This document shows, piece by piece, positions 34,502-47,010 of a stretch of 64,000 bases of DNA; position 1 is the first letter of the stretch; every line of letters begins with the position of its first letter. The translations under genes and the position numbers were made by a program. The stretch spans positions 4,065,852 through 4,129,851 of the forward strand of contig JASKMD010000031.1 of the NCBI GenBank assembly GCA_030144725.1, read 5' to 3'. Source of the stretch: Haematococcus lacustris (lineage: Eukaryota; Chlorophyta; Chlorophyceae; Chlamydomonadales; Haematococcaceae). The notes below the pieces were generated by a model. The model had not been told where the DNA came from. It did not search any database and was given only the letters and a program-made list of their open reading frames with translations.

Positions 34502-34730
34502 CACTCCTACAAATTAATCCCTGCGTTCTTCCCTGCGTTTTTGACCAACCTTGTCCGATCGGACTGAAATTTTGATAGATGCAGTCTGCAAAACACCATC
34601 TATCTATCTGCAGTCTGCAAAACACCATCTATCTGCAGTCTGCAAAACACCATCTATCAAATTTTCAGTCCGATCGGTCAAGGTTGGTCAAAAGCGCAGG
34701 GAAGAACGCAGGGATGAATTTGTAGGAGTG
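34502..34730. mobile_element. CACTCC-family MITE, short type (229 bp, AA duplication)
   Basis: Ends CACTCCTACAAATTAATCCC and its inverse; AA on both sides. The centre is made of repeated CTGCAGTCTGCAAAACACC-like pieces instead of the long internal block. Confidence 0.9.
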
Positions 34731-34859
34731 AAGTCATGAACAGGGATGTCAGCCTTACAAGAACACGCCATGCAGATAGGTTGAACAGGTAAGCCCACGC
34801 ATGTGTAAGCCCACACGTCGTTTGATCTGGGAGTGGGCTATGTACGTTCACACAACGAT
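34731..34859. other. Short spacer, 3' of gene F
   Basis: No gene; probable 3' untranslated region of the split gene F. Confidence 0.4.
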
Positions 34860-35381
34860 CTAGCGCACCCAATGCACACGCAAGGCATGCTGACCCGTCA
34901 GGTTCACGAGGACATCAATATCATCAGCATATGTGTCACTACACTCAATGTATATGTCCATGGCCCTGCACCCCTCACGGCTGCCCACCTCCCGCAGATC
35001 ATCAACCACCCAACCATGATTGCACTGGATAAAATGCACCTCAGTGATGGACGGCATGTCATCCACGATGAACTGCCACAGCTGAGGGGATGATTCCAGC
35101 AGTGCATACTTGACACTAAATGTGTAGATCCCTCCACACAAGGGTGCCACTGCTGCCATAGCCGCCACATCGAAGGGCTTGTTGTTCCATGCATCACCCC
35201 AGCAGGCCTGCAGCTGATCAAAGCACCCGTTCAGAGGCTGCAGGGCAGCAATGTACGCATCCACATTCCGTGTGGCCACAAACACACTGAGGGTTCAACA
35301 CATCAACCTGTGGCAGCACAGGCACACCATCAGCAAAGCTAGTAGCCATGGCTGTGACAGCAGACAATGGATGGTACACCG
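34860..35381 (-). pseudogene. F-box/LRR-like gene F, 3' part (split by MITE + element R)
   Basis: C-terminal part of the gene whose 5' part lies at 58130-58882, over 22 kb away. Reading continues in frame across the excised insertions (…GCLTVST | VYHPLSAV…) with one CG. About 90 bp later, near 35291, a one-base shift moves the frame: before it, PVLPQVDVLN; after it, FVATRNVDAYIAALQPLNGC, which matches AALQPLAGC of paralog B and continues to a stop at 34860. The gene is therefore both interrupted and frameshifted. Confidence 0.8.
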
Positions 35382-35389
35382 CACTCCTA
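35382..35389. mobile_element. First 8 bp of the MITE that hosts element R
   Basis: CACTCCTA preceded by CG. The rest of the MITE resumes at 57790 after element R, whose TA duplication is the last two bases here and the first two there. Confidence 0.9.
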
Positions 35390-35524
35390 CACTCGTAGGA
35401 ATTAGCAGCCAGGCGCCTGGACCGACTTTGGCCGTTGGGGCTGAAACTTAGCCTGTTGAAAGCTTGTAATGTACGCAATCCAACCCAAAAGAAATCAGGT
35501 TAAAAAAGCCAAATGCTGGAGCTG
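35390..35524 (+). repeat. Terminal inverted repeat of R (inner end)
   Basis: Matches the reverse complement of 34242-34376 of L base for base as far as inspected, including the GCCAAATGCTGGAGC stretch before the array. Confidence 0.9.
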
Positions 35525-37935
35525 GGTGGCTGTGTTCAGGTTGTTCAGGTCTTGGTTCAGGTGGTTCAGGTCTATGTTTAGGTGGTTCAGGTCTATGTTC
35601 AGGTGGTTCAGGTCTATGTTCAGGTGGTTCAGGTCTATGTTCAGGTGGTTCAGGTCTATGTTCAGGTGGTTCAGGTCTATGTTCAGGTGGCTCAGGTCTT
35701 GGTTCAGGTGGTTCAGGTCTATGTTCAGGTGGTTCAGGTCTATGTTTAGGTGGTTCAGGTCTATGTTCAGGTGGTTAGGTCTATGTTCAGGTGGTTCAGG
35801 TCTATGTTCAGGTGGTTCAGGTCTATGTTCAGGGTGTTCACGTCTCGGTTCAGGTGGTTCAGGTTGATGTTCAGGTGGTTCAGGTCTATGTTCAGGGTGT
35901 TCAGGTCTATGTTCAGGGTGTTCAGGTCTTGGTTCAGGTGGTTAGGTCTATGTTCAGGTTGTTCAGGTCTATGTTCAGGTGGTTCAGGTCTATGTTCAGG
36001 TGGTTCAGGTCTATGTTCAGGTGGTTCAGGTCTATGTTCAGGTTGTTCAGGTCTATGTTCAGGTGGCTCAGGTCTTGGTTCAGGTGGTTCAGGTCTATGT
36101 TCAGGTGGTTCAGGTCTATGTTCAGGTGGTTCAGGTCTATGTTCAGGTGGCTCAGGTCTTGGTTCAGGTGGTTCAGGTCTATGTTCAGGTGGTTCAGGTC
36201 TATGTTCAGGTGGTTCAGGTCTTGGTTCAGGTGGTTCAGGTCTATGTTCAGGTGGTTCAGGTCTTGGTTCAGGTGGTTCAGGTCTATGTTCAGGGTGTTC
36301 AGGTCTTGGTTCAGGTGGTTCAGGTCTATGTTCAGGTGGTTCAGGTCTATGTTCAGGTTGTTCAGGTCTATGTTCAGGTGGTTCAGGTCTATGTTCAGGT
36401 GGTTCAGGTCTATGTTCAGGTGGTTCAGGTCTATGTTCAGGTGGCTCAGGTCTTGGTTCAGGTGGTTCAGGTCTATGTTCAGGTGGTTCAGGTCTATGTT
36501 CAGGTGGTTCAGGTCTTGGTTCAGGTGGTTCAGGTCTTGGTTCAGGTGGTTCAGGTCTATGTTCAGGTGGTTCAGGTCTATGTTCAGGTGGCTCAGGTCT
36601 TGGTTCAGGTGGTTCAGGTCTATGTTCAGGTGGTTCAGGTCTATGTTCAGGTTGTTCAGGTCTATGTTCAGGTGGTTCAGGTCTATGTTCAGGTGGTTCA
36701 GGTCTATGTTCAGGTGGTTCAGGTCTATGTTCAGGTGGTTCAGGTCTATGTTCAGGGTGTTCAGGTCTTGGTTCAGGTGGTTCAGGTCTATGTTCAGGTG
36801 GTTCACACTCCTACAAATTAATCCCTGCGTCCGTCCCTGCGTGTTTCCAACCTTGTCCGATCGGGCTGAAATTTTAATAGATGGTAGTTTGCAAAAAATA
36901 AAACATATTTTACAAGAAAAATATTTTGAAAAAATCAACAGCTGTTGCGCTGTGGCCCGCAACCTATCCCTGCACTCATCCCTGCACTCTAGTTACAGGG
37001 CCACAGCGCAGCCGCCTTTGATTTTTTTAAAGTATTTAATCTGAGAATATATGTTTTATTTTCTGCAAACTACCATCTATCAAAATTTCAGCCCGATCGG
37101 ACAAGGTCGGTCAACACGCAGGGACGGACGCAGGGATTAATTTGTAGGAGTGTCAGGTCTATGTTCAGGTGGTTAAGGTCTATGTTCAGGTGGTTCAGGT
37201 CTATGTTCAGGTGGTTCAGGTCTATGTTCAGGTGGTTCAGGTCTATGTTCAGGTGGTTCAGGTCTATGTTCAGGTGGCTCAGGTCTATGTTCAGGTGGTT
37301 CAGGTCTATGTTCAGGTGGTTCAGGTCTATGTTCAGGTTGTTCAGGTCTATGTTCAGGTGGCTCAGGTCTATGTTCAGGTGGTTCAGGTCTATGTTCAGG
37401 TGGTTCAGGTCTATGTTCAGGTGGTTCAGGTCTATGTTTAGGTGGCTCAGGTCTTGGTTCAGGTGGTTCAGGTCTATGTTCAGGTGGTTCAGGTCTATGT
37501 TCAGGTGGTTCAGGTCTTGGTTCAGGTGGTTCAGGTCTATGTTCAGGTGGTTCAGGTCTTGGTTCAGGTGGTTCAGGTCTATGTTCAGGGTGTTCAGGTC
37601 TTGGTTCAGGTGGTTCAGGTCTATGTTCAGGTGGTTCAGGTCTATGTTCAGGTTGTTCAGGTCTATGTTCAGGTGGTTAAGGTCTATGTTCAGGTGGTTC
37701 AGGTCTATGTTCAGGTGGTTCAGGTCTATGTTCAGGTGGTTCAGGTCTATGTTCAGGTGGTTCAGGTCTATGTTCAGGTGGCTCAGGTCTTGGTTCAGGT
37801 GGTTCAGGTCTATGTTCAGGTGGTTCAGGTCTATGTTCAGGTGGTTCAGGTCTATGTTCAGGTGGTTCAGGTCTATGTTCAGGTGGTTCAGGTCTTGGTT
37901 CAGGTGGTTCAGGTCTATGTTCAGGTGGTTTAGCA
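35525..37935 (+). repeat. Subterminal TTCAGG array of R (TGG spacer type)
   Basis: Same 21-bp unit as the right array of L. It is interrupted by a 347-bp MITE at 36806-37152. Without the MITE it is about 310 bp shorter than in L, consistent with loss or gain of about 15 units since the copies separated. Confidence 0.9.
36806..37152. mobile_element. CACTCC-family MITE inside the R array (347 bp)
   Basis: CACTCCTACAAATTAATCCC and its inverse at the ends. Flanks GGTGGTTCA / TCAGGTC fit a 3-bp TCA duplication of the array unit. Absent from the corresponding L array. Confidence 0.9.
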
Positions 37936-38168
37936 TGTGTTAGATTCAGTGTGTTCAATGTAAGTGTTCAGTGCTTGCTGTTTAGGTAATCTGTGCTCAT
38001 CAAACACAAAATATCAGTGTCATGTGTTCATGAATCCATGTCAAGAACATTACATAACACCAAGTCATTGCCATGTTGTTCAGCATTGCATCATTTTGCT
38101 CTACCTTCAACTCCCCTAACCCACTTCACACGCTTGTCAGACATATGGCATGATCATGCATACATCAC

Positions 38169-38196
38169 CTATGCCTTCCCCTTCTCCTGCATAGCC

Positions 38197-38253
<57 letters not shown>

Positions 38254-40967
38254 GCTGCTTCTGCTGCTGTTGCTGCTGCTGCTTTCGATGATGCAGCCTT
38301 TGCTGCCCTTGCTGCTGCCTTTGCCCCCTTCGTGGACTCAGCTTCCTCTGACTTAGCTTGCAACTGTTCAGCCCGTGCCATTGCAGCTTCAGCAGCTTGA
38401 GAAGCAGCCTCTGCCATAAGTGCTGTCTCCCATTTCTTTTCCAGTAACACCACGTCATTGCTGTTAGGCAAGCGTGACTCCCACCCAACCTCCCAGAGTT
38501 CATCTGTCTCCAGCCTAGTGGGGGGATGGTAGGGGCGCCTTGGCACATACTCGCCACCTGCTTCTGGCTTATGCCAGGCTGACACCTTGGGGTTGCTGTC
38601 TCGCTTGGGCTCAGTAGTGGGCTGGCACAGGCTGTCAAACCTGGTGCCAAACTCATGCACAAAGGTGGTGGTGTTGGACACAAAAGCTGTGGAGGCGTAG
38701 AAGTGAACACGCACAGAGCCTGTCCCCTCTCTGCCCACATCCCCAGCGTGGATCGTATACCCACGCATCCCCAACACCTGACCTGGCTGCAAGGTCACCC
38801 GCACCACCTCCTGGGGAGGCATGCCCTGCAGCGCAAGGTCAAGCCTTGCATCGATCTCCTTACTGGTCCCAGGCCCATTCCAGATCCGCTCAACCAGCTG
38901 CACCCACTCGTGACTCTTGGGGATGAGCAGTATGCTCACCAACTGCATGGCCATGATGAGGACCATGCCATCCCGGTCATTGGTGGACAGCTGGGGGGGG
39001 GGCAGCTGGCTGTGTCCAGCACCTGGTGCTGATGGGCTGCTGCATGCTGCTGAGGAGGGGGCTTGGAGGTGAGGTGTGGCAGCAGCTGTTGGGACAGGTG
39101 GGTGGGGCTGGTTCTGTGTGCTTGAGGGGGGGGGGGGCTGGCATGGTGGGCGGGGGGGGCGCCTGGGCTGCAGCATGGTTGTCTTGCTGGGCTGCAAGGG
39201 CTGCCTCCTCCGCATCCGTGAGCTCTGGCCGCACATCCACATGCAAACACTGAGGCGGCACCAAACACTCTGCTGGTACCTCTGTCAGCCCCGGCTGCTT
39301 TGGGACCTTGATTCTCTGTGTGTATGGGTCATTGCATAGGATCGTGCCACCCCGGAGAGGAGTGGAGACCAGCTGCCTGGCCCTGGCCTGGAGTCGCTGC
39401 AAGTAGGCCTTGGCCCACACCTTGGCAGCCAGGTGGCGTGCCTTGATGTGTGCCGGCTTGTTCTTGAACAGCTCCAGCTGCCTCACGCCCATCACCCCTG
39501 CCATGGACACCTCGTCAGCAAGGCTGCCATCCTGCTGTGGGCTAGTGAACAGCAGCTGCTTGCGTTGCCCAGTTCCATACTCCGTGACCACCACCTGCAA
39601 GCATGTCAGCATATAGAAGTTCTGTTGGGTTAGGGTTAGGGCTAGGGTTATGGCTAGTGCTAGGGCCAGGGCTAGGGCTAGGGCCAGGGCTAGGGCCAGG
39701 GCTAGGGCTAGGGCTAGGGCTAGGGCTAGGGCTAGGGCTAGGGCTGGGCATGGAAGTGGGGATGGGATTGGGTTAGGGTTAGGGTTAGGGCTAGGGCTAG
39801 GGCTAGGGCTAGGGCTAGGGCTAGGGCTAGGGCTAGGGCTAGGGCCAGGGCTAGGGCTAGGGCTAGGGCTAGGGCTAGGGCTAGGGCTAGGGCTAGGCAT
39901 GGAAGTGGGGATGGGATTGGGTTTGGGTTAGGGCTAGGGCTAGGGCCAGGGCTAGGGCTAGGGTTAGGGCTAGGGCTAGGGTTAGGGCTAGGGTTAGGGC
40001 TAGGGCCAGGGCTAGGGCTAGGGTTAGGGCTAGGGCTAGGGCTAGGGCTAGGTCTAGTTATGGACGCTACCTATACTCACATTGCTTGTCTTGCACTTCT
40101 GGGTCCGTACCTCCCCCTCGCGGTTGATGGCGCCCTCCTTGAAGATGATGTCTGCATAGCTCATGGTCAGCTCCAACAAGGCCCACAGCTCCATGCGGTT
40201 AGGCATGAACTCCTCCCCCACTTTCATCACAGCATAGCCATCGCTGTGGACAGTTGCCTTGAACTCTTTCTCCTGCCCAGGTTGCCACACATGAACTGCT
40301 TTATCCTGAAACTTAGGCAGCTGCCACTCGGTGTCTGGGCCCTTCTTTAGTGTTGGGTCGTCAACCTGCACCAATGGCATACACAGAAGCACCATGAAGG
40401 TCAAACAGTACCATCAATACCTTTGCCCTTAAATGTTATTGTGGGATGGTTTTCATGCTTGCTTACCCACCTTAGGAACATGGCTCTCCTCCTTCTTCTC
40501 CCCCTCTTTGCCTCGCACAATGTCCCACAGTTGCTGCAGTCTGTCACACACCAGGTCCAGCTTAGCTGTGTTCACGGTTCCCTGATTCTTGATGTCCTGT
40601 AATTCAAGCAATGAGGTATCATCCTTATCATTTATACTACTTACAATATTGAGATGCAAGTATATATTTGCATCTGATAACTCACAGCAATGTCCTTGGC
40701 CAACGTTTGAATCTGCTCCTGCACGCCAACCTCTTGGCTGGGTACCTACAAATAAATAATCAATGTAAACCATGAGCTGATGGTGAGCTGCTGCTTGTGG
40801 GCATGGTTATCTAACTCGTCACTCATACTCACTGTTAGATCTACGTACACTTTCGCTGACGCATCCTGTTGGGGTTCAGCCTTCTTAGCCTGTGATCAAA
40901 CATGCGGACATACACTTTTAGTCACAATTGTTCAATGTGCATTGTGAAAAAGGGTTACCTCATGCAT
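38169..40967 (-). pseudogene. Dioxygenase-like gene, copy R (one-base shift in C tract)
   Basis: Mirror of 28823-31632. The homopolymer that encodes Pro before SSTQNQ has 12 bases (39126-39137) instead of 11 in L. As a result the HVD-containing part and the SHEW...IHAG part of the last exon are in different frames. One Arg/Cys change (VRTQK-R/C-KTSN) and two fewer hexamers in the intron (about 39596-40080). If the sequence is right, R makes a protein truncated before the second iron-binding histidine. Confidence 0.6.
39596..40080 (-). repeat. Telomere-like intron array, copy R
   Basis: GGGCTA/GGGTTA hexamers on + (CCCTAG/CCCTAA in sense), 12 bp shorter than in L, with the same GGGATGGGATTGGG interruptions. 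Confidence 0.9.
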
Positions 40968-40969
40968 GG

Positions 40970-43900
40970 TCATGCCGTGATGTGTTGTTGCCTCATGTCA
41001 AATACATAGTTAGTTGCAGGGCCACCCACCACAGGTTTTCCTCCGTGCTTTCTTCTGTAGGCGCCTTCCAACACCCTTGAGGCTGCCGCTGTCTTCCAAC
41101 GCAGGTCAAGCTTGACCTGCGAGCATCACATCTTACAATATGGTTGTTGCTGCCATGTGCCTGTGATTTGATGTTGCATGCGCCTCTAGCTAAGGATGTT
41201 TTTCTTACCAGACCATGCCAGATGTACTTGTCATCAGAGTCACTCATTGCCGCTAGACCCTGCACCGCGTCCTTCAAGCACATACGCCTTGCCAGCCACG
41301 ATTTGTCATCGTAGTTGATGTTGGTGACCATGGCCGCGTCTCTGCACAGCATGCATCAATCAAGATACCACTTACAAGGTACCTAGCATCATGACATGCC
41401 TGCCACATGCATCTCACTTCATATTCACATGAACACACACCAAACATGTCCCTGCACACATGCTGACATGCATACCTGCACAAGCCCATCCACATGATTG
41501 CACAAGCACACAATTACAAACAAGTACATGCCTCTTCATATTCCCAGTTATGTAGTCTATGTGCAGCAGCATGCGGTCGCCGCAGCTCCAGCCATCGTGC
41601 TGGCGGGGGCAAGTGCCGCACTCCCAACTCCAATCTCCTGCGCTGATATACTGTTGCAGAAAGGAGTGCAACTTCTCCCACTGCTCAGCCTCAAGTTCAC
41701 CATCCTACAAGCATGCACAGGTATGCGGCAATGAGCAGAGATGAGTTGGTATTATATATGCGTTGCAATATCACATCTGATGTTCTTACCCCCATTGGGT
41801 CCCAGTACACGACCTTTTGTGTGCTGGGATAAGCAGCTGCCAGCGTCCAGTGATTCCCTGAGAAGTTGAAAGGGATTAGTACAATCGAAGCACCCTGCAC
41901 TCCTGACGCTCCTTGGCCAACCAAGCGGCGGCCACCTGTCAAGCAAAATTGGTTAGCCTTGTAGGCCACCTCTGCCTTGCTGTTCTTGATTGCCAAACCC
42001 ATCTCGAACTTGAACAACGCAAAGTTGTTGAGTTGTGGATCATAGCGGGTCGCCTGGAAAGGCAGTGCACAAGGTATGTTGTACATGACTCTGGGCCACC
42101 AATGTGTACTACTCATAGTGCTCATCCACGCCGTCATGCCATAAGCCTCACTGACCTGAATCAGTTCCAGGGCTAGATCCATTGTTCCACATGACAGCCA
42201 CACCGGATTCTGGGTAATGGGGTCATGGAACTTGTCATCAGGGCAGTATTCCCTTGCGATGCGCTGCAATAGCATGCCAACATTCCACTGCCAAGAGTAT
42301 TGAGTCACAAATGAGCTATCAATGGCTAGGTACTCACATGTGTTCCATTACAATGACGTGATTCCTTTTTTGGCCGTCTTGGTGCAGGAGGACCTGTGGT
42401 CAATTGCAGATAATGGCTAACGTGACAAGCATTATTGGAACAAGGCATCATGCTAATGCCACACACGTCCCGCATGTTCATCTTGCAACGTCCATGGCCT
42501 ACACAACACCAAGCATTTTGTTGCTGCTACCAGCACCGCCCATGTCATACCTCCACTGCCACTGTGCTTAGCACCAATCATCCGGTAACTGCCCATGGGT
42601 GACACAGCTCCAGTGGTAGCAGCAAGGGCAGTGTCAGGGGCGGGAACTGGTGCTGGGTTCAGGTCTTGGGTTGGTGTTGTTGGCAGCCTGCTGGGAGCAA
42701 CAGGCGGAGATGGGCATGCCTCCAGGACAGGAGCTGGTGCTGGTGCCGGGGTAGGGGCTGGTGTCGCTGGGAGGCTGGTGGGGGCAAGGGTAAGGGCAGG
42801 GGCGGGCGCCGCTGATGGGCCAGGGGTGCAGGCTGAGGTATTGGCCAGGGGCAGTGCGGTTGCAGGAGGCTGGGAGCAGGCGGTGGTAGGGGCTGGGGCA
42901 GGTTGCGAGGAATGGGCAGGGGTGGGTGTACGTGGCGAGGCCCTGCCAGGGGCGGAGGCTGAAGGCTGTTGTTGGGTCGTTGAGGCAGCAGCTGGAGACC
43001 CTGTGTACGGGTTGCAGTCTAAAATCAGGTCAACCATGCAAGGTGCTGAGTACACCAAGGTGACATGTCTTGGGGAGATACAACTTGCATTAATGAAACA
43101 CCACCATATGATGCTGCGTACCTCGCAACACGTCCTTGTATTGTGGAGGGGAGGCCACCGGTGCTGTTGGAAACATTGCCGCCTCGGGCCCAATGACCGC
43201 CATTGCAGCTTTGATGCACTCCGTCACGTCTTGGCGCTGTTTTGTGATGTTCACACGAGACAGGTCAACCTTGTTGGCATAGCCCCTGCGTGACCCACAA
43301 CACATGTGGGTTCAATTGTGCCATGCATTTGCCTGATCTTCACAACCTGTGCATAATGTGTTCATCTCCTCCCTTACATGTCAAGCTGGTTGACAAAAGC
43401 GTACACCATGGCCAGGACATAGTGTGCGCAGTTGATACCGTCCGACTGCTGCTCCACGATGCCCACCTCAAACCTCCATGGGCCAGCCTTGATGCACCTA
43501 GCTGCCAACTGCGTGATCAAGGCCACTTGGCGTTTGTCCTGCATTTAAACAAGGGGTGCAACATGTTTGCAATCCACCCTTTATACGGTGAGGTGGATGC
43601 TGTGTATGACAGCTTAGGTGATGGTCACGTACCAGTGAACCCTTCAGCATGGAGTTGAAGTACACCACCTGCATGGTGTCTGGGAAGAAGGCAAACAGGA
43701 TGAAGTGATTTGTCACGTACATAGGCGCCAAGATCACCTTGCGCTCAGCCAATCTGTCATATGTGCTGCAATACGTGCTGTACGCCACCCAATCCTCCTC
43801 TGTCATGGGTGGGGCTGTTGATGACTCCCAGGTGCGCGTCAGTTTATCAAAGGCTTGGGTACGGAGGATGGTGACAAACTCCAGTGCTGGGTCCAGTCCC

Positions 43901-45265
43901 CCTTCGATCTGTAAGCGCACAAACAACCCAAGTCGTCCTTCACTACAGTGCTAATGAGACATTTGCATGCATGCATCAGGATCCTGGGCATGTCACCTTC
44001 ATGGCGGCGCAACACACATCCAATACTCCGCATGACACGAACCCATCTCTGCCCATGTCATCCAAGTCCTTCTGCTCAATTGTCGCTCTGAACTGCACAC
44101 ATGTAGAATACCGGTCTGGGTAGTTGATCAATTGTTCTATTACAACTTGCATTGCTACAAGCTCTGTATGTGTGCTCCACCTTGTCCTCCAGTCCATTCA
44201 GGATCGCTGCGACACAGTCCCTTGACTGTGGAGTGTATTGGACACCCTCAATGACCTGCGTTAGAACAGGGTTACGCTGCATGCTGACCTCATCACACAT
44301 GTGACACTTGTAACGTGCCAGGCACACACACCACTGGGGTTGATGTCTGTGTTGCGGGGGATGCTGAGTTCCTTGGGCGCTTGGTTGTCTGCATTTGCAC
44401 AACTACATCATATCATTATATGTTGTTGGTGCTTGCATTATGTACACCTGCATGGACAGGTAATGAATACCTGTGTCGCAGGTGGTGTCTTTCTCTTTGG
44501 TGTGTTTCCAGTCACCAAGCTGGATGACACAGCTGTGACAGCCCTCACTGTGGCCAACAGGTCGGGTGTGCTCTGAATGGGCTTCTCTGCAATCACCACA
44601 ACATGCGGTAGATGGGTGGCTGAGCCTCTTGGCTGCTGTGTGATTAGGTGGCTTACTCCCCCTGATGCTATCACCCACTTGAGTTTGAGTAAATGTCATA
44701 CAGCTGCATCAGGCACTCCATGCCCTCAGGGACGCCTGCTCCATACACTCCCACGGCAGACAGGCCTGGGTAGTGTTTGGTGGCCGCGACATATCCCTTG
44801 GAGTATTCCTTCTGGCCCTCCTCTGTCAGCTGTGTCCAGGTTGCTCGTGCCTTTAAAACTTGCCTGTGTATTAGTCTCATGCATGGTTGTAAATACTGCA
44901 GCCCCTTGTATGCTGTACTCTGCCATGTACGCCACACCTTAACACCTCCTTAGCCATCATTTCCTTGCTGGGCGGGTTGTTGCTGTTAGCGAGGTCCATG
45001 CAGCCAACCATGAGGGCCACTATGTATTTAATCCTCTCCTGGTCCTGTGCTGGATTCTGCATTGCAAGAGGCAGGTAGTGGGTCTCAGTGCTCCTCAGTC
45101 CAACATTGATGCAACCTAATGGAACTTGTTTACCTTCATGTCAATTATTCTCTTCACCATTGTCTCCGCCACCGACGCTAACGGGACCGTGTCGCCTGAC
45201 GCACTGATTCCGGTCATATCCCCGGTGGAGAACTTTGCCGGAAAGGCTGCCTTCGATTGAGACAT
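40970..45265 (-). CDS. Two-domain Ulp1/C48-like protease gene, copy R
   Basis: Mirror of 24525-28820, ATG at 45265. Both protease-like domains keep the same residues: domain 1 has His, Asn in place of Asp, and Cys; domain 2 has complete His-Asp-Gln-Cys. A few single-base differences from L (for example Arg/His before TAAKR in one frame, Phe/Leu near NTNSSL, which lies in an intron). No frame break seen. Confidence 0.7.
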
Positions 45266-45535
45266 TTGCAGCGATGCGGTTTATGTACGATGGTAAGCGC
45301 TACTCGATGGTGATAGTAGCAGGCCTGAAGTTCGAAACTGTGGAACCACCATGCAAGTCTAATACAAAACACGAACACTGCTTGCGCCACCTGTAGTGGT
45401 CCAGCCGGGATTATAACTGTATACAACGGATGCGGGAACCCTCATCCCTGATGCTTCTGAGGTTTGTGTGTGCAAGTGCATGGTGCAAGCGCACGAGGAG
45501 GCGCCAGGACTGCCGTACCGCCACAGAAAACTACA
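45266..45535. promoter_or_regulatory. Divergent promoter region between Ulp1-like gene and E (R)
   Basis: Mirror of 24255-24524; carries the leader GTGTGCAAGTGCATGGTGCA shared with chromosomal gene D. Confidence 0.4.
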
Positions 45536-46660
45536 ATGGCTCACGAGTCACGCCTTCTCAGTCTCCCCGACAATGCGTTAGCTTCAATCGCTGGTTACCT
45601 CGTCCGGTACCGTCAGGGCCGTAGATTCAGCCTGGTCAGCAGGAAGTGCCACGAGGCGTGCCTCGCCTCGTGCGAATCCCTCACGCTGAACATCAACACC
45701 AAAGCCATCAACGCCCACCTCTCCACTCGCATCCAGACGGCATTGCGTCGGCGTACCCTGCCTATGGCGCTTAGGCTGACACAAGACAAGCAACGCAGTG
45801 CATACAAGAATCGGTGCATGGTGGAGGGCGTGATAGCGATTCTGGGCTACTGTGAGGCAATCAGAAGCGTGGAGTTCCGATACGTCGACAGGCAGCCGGC
45901 GGCGAGCTATGAGCATTTGCCGGTGGGGGCATGGTTCGCGGACAGGCTGCTGTCCAACTTCCCCTTTTGTGAGACGCTCCGTTTCAGCGGTTTTGTCTGC
46001 TACTCAGCAGAGCTGGTGAACTTCCTGAGCGACAGCCTGGTTGTGAAGCACATCAAGCACCTGGACATTCGGAATGGAGGCCGCCACTGCATGACGTATG
46101 AGGGAGGCATTGCTTGGGATGGTTATGCTTTGTTCTTGACTACCTTGCACGCCTTCAAGTTGGGTCCCTTGCCCCACTCCCTACGAGAACAACCCAGCAA
46201 CCTCAAGGTGGTCAACGTCACAGAGGTGCTAGTGAAAGATGTCTGGAAGCTCCCCCAGTCCATCACAGAGCTGCATATCTCTGACCTCTGTGCCATCCTA
46301 CCAGAGCTGGATCAGGCGGAATTGGCTACTGGGATTGAAGCGGTCAGGGATGGGTGGTTTGAGAAGCTGCACATTGGGCAGCTGCAGCTGTCCTTCACCA
46401 GCCTGGAAGGAGCAGGAGAGGCGTCAATAGCAGCCCTATTGCCTCTGGTAGGGTGCTATAAGAAGGTCCAGGTGGAGCTTGGGGTGCGCAATGCTAATGG
46501 CAGGTTGAGGGATGAGCAGGTGGCGCTGTCTGTGGCACCACTATTGCAGGGGTGTGCAGCTGTCCAGTTCATAAGGCTCGCAGGTCCGCTTTCCAGCCGG
46601 TGTGTGCAGGTCTTGTCAGGGATGGCCCCGGGGCTGCAGGTGGGACAACGGTTCTGGTGA
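45536..46660 (+). CDS. Element-borne F-box/LRR-like protein E, copy R
   Basis: Mirror of 23130-24254 with the same 374-codon frame and an identical protein as far as I can compare. ATG 45536 is chosen over upstream non-ATG starts because it begins the F-box domain and matches the start of gene D. F-box LPDNALASIAGYL at residues 9-21, then LRR-like repeats. Confidence 0.8.
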   Translation: MAHESRLLSLPDNALASIAGYLVRYRQGRRFSLVSRKCHEACLASCESLTLNINTKAINAHLSTRIQTALRRRTLPMALRLTQDKQRSAYKNRCMVEGVIAILGYCEAIRSVEFRYVDRQPAASYEHLPVGAWFADRLLSNFPFCETLRFSGFVCYSAELVNFLSDSLVVKHIKHLDIRNGGRHCMTYEGGIAWDGYALFLTTLHAFKLGPLPHSLREQPSNLKVVNVTEVLVKDVWKLPQSITELHISDLCAILPELDQAELATGIEAVRDGWFEKLHIGQLQLSFTSLEGAGEASIAALLPLVGCYKKVQVELGVRNANGRLRDEQVALSVAPLLQGCAAVQFIRLAGPLSSRCVQVLSGMAPGLQVGQRFW

Positions 46661-47010
46661 CCTGGAGGGGCCCTTCTTGTGATGTGTTGTGCTTTGCATT
46701 GGGATGGACGTTGCTCAGGGTGAACATAGTCCCTCAACGTCACCATCATTGTCATCATTAGGTAATGAGTTTCAGTGTCAACCATGAGTATCATCGACCT
46801 GCATTCATAAGTTCATAGGTATGTTGAGAGGTCGGATGCACTGCAACAACTGGCTTTGTTTGATAGCGTTCCCAACTCATGCTACATGACCCTAACCCTG
46901 TTCTAGACATGTGCTGCGAACTTGGATGCACATGTCACATGCAAGCCATGTAAGATCTGCAAGTCATGCAAGGCCCATGTCTCTGCTGGTCTCACACACG
47001 CCACATTGGA
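46661..47010. other. Convergent intergenic spacer in R
   Basis: No gene; mirror of 22780-23129. Confidence 0.5.
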
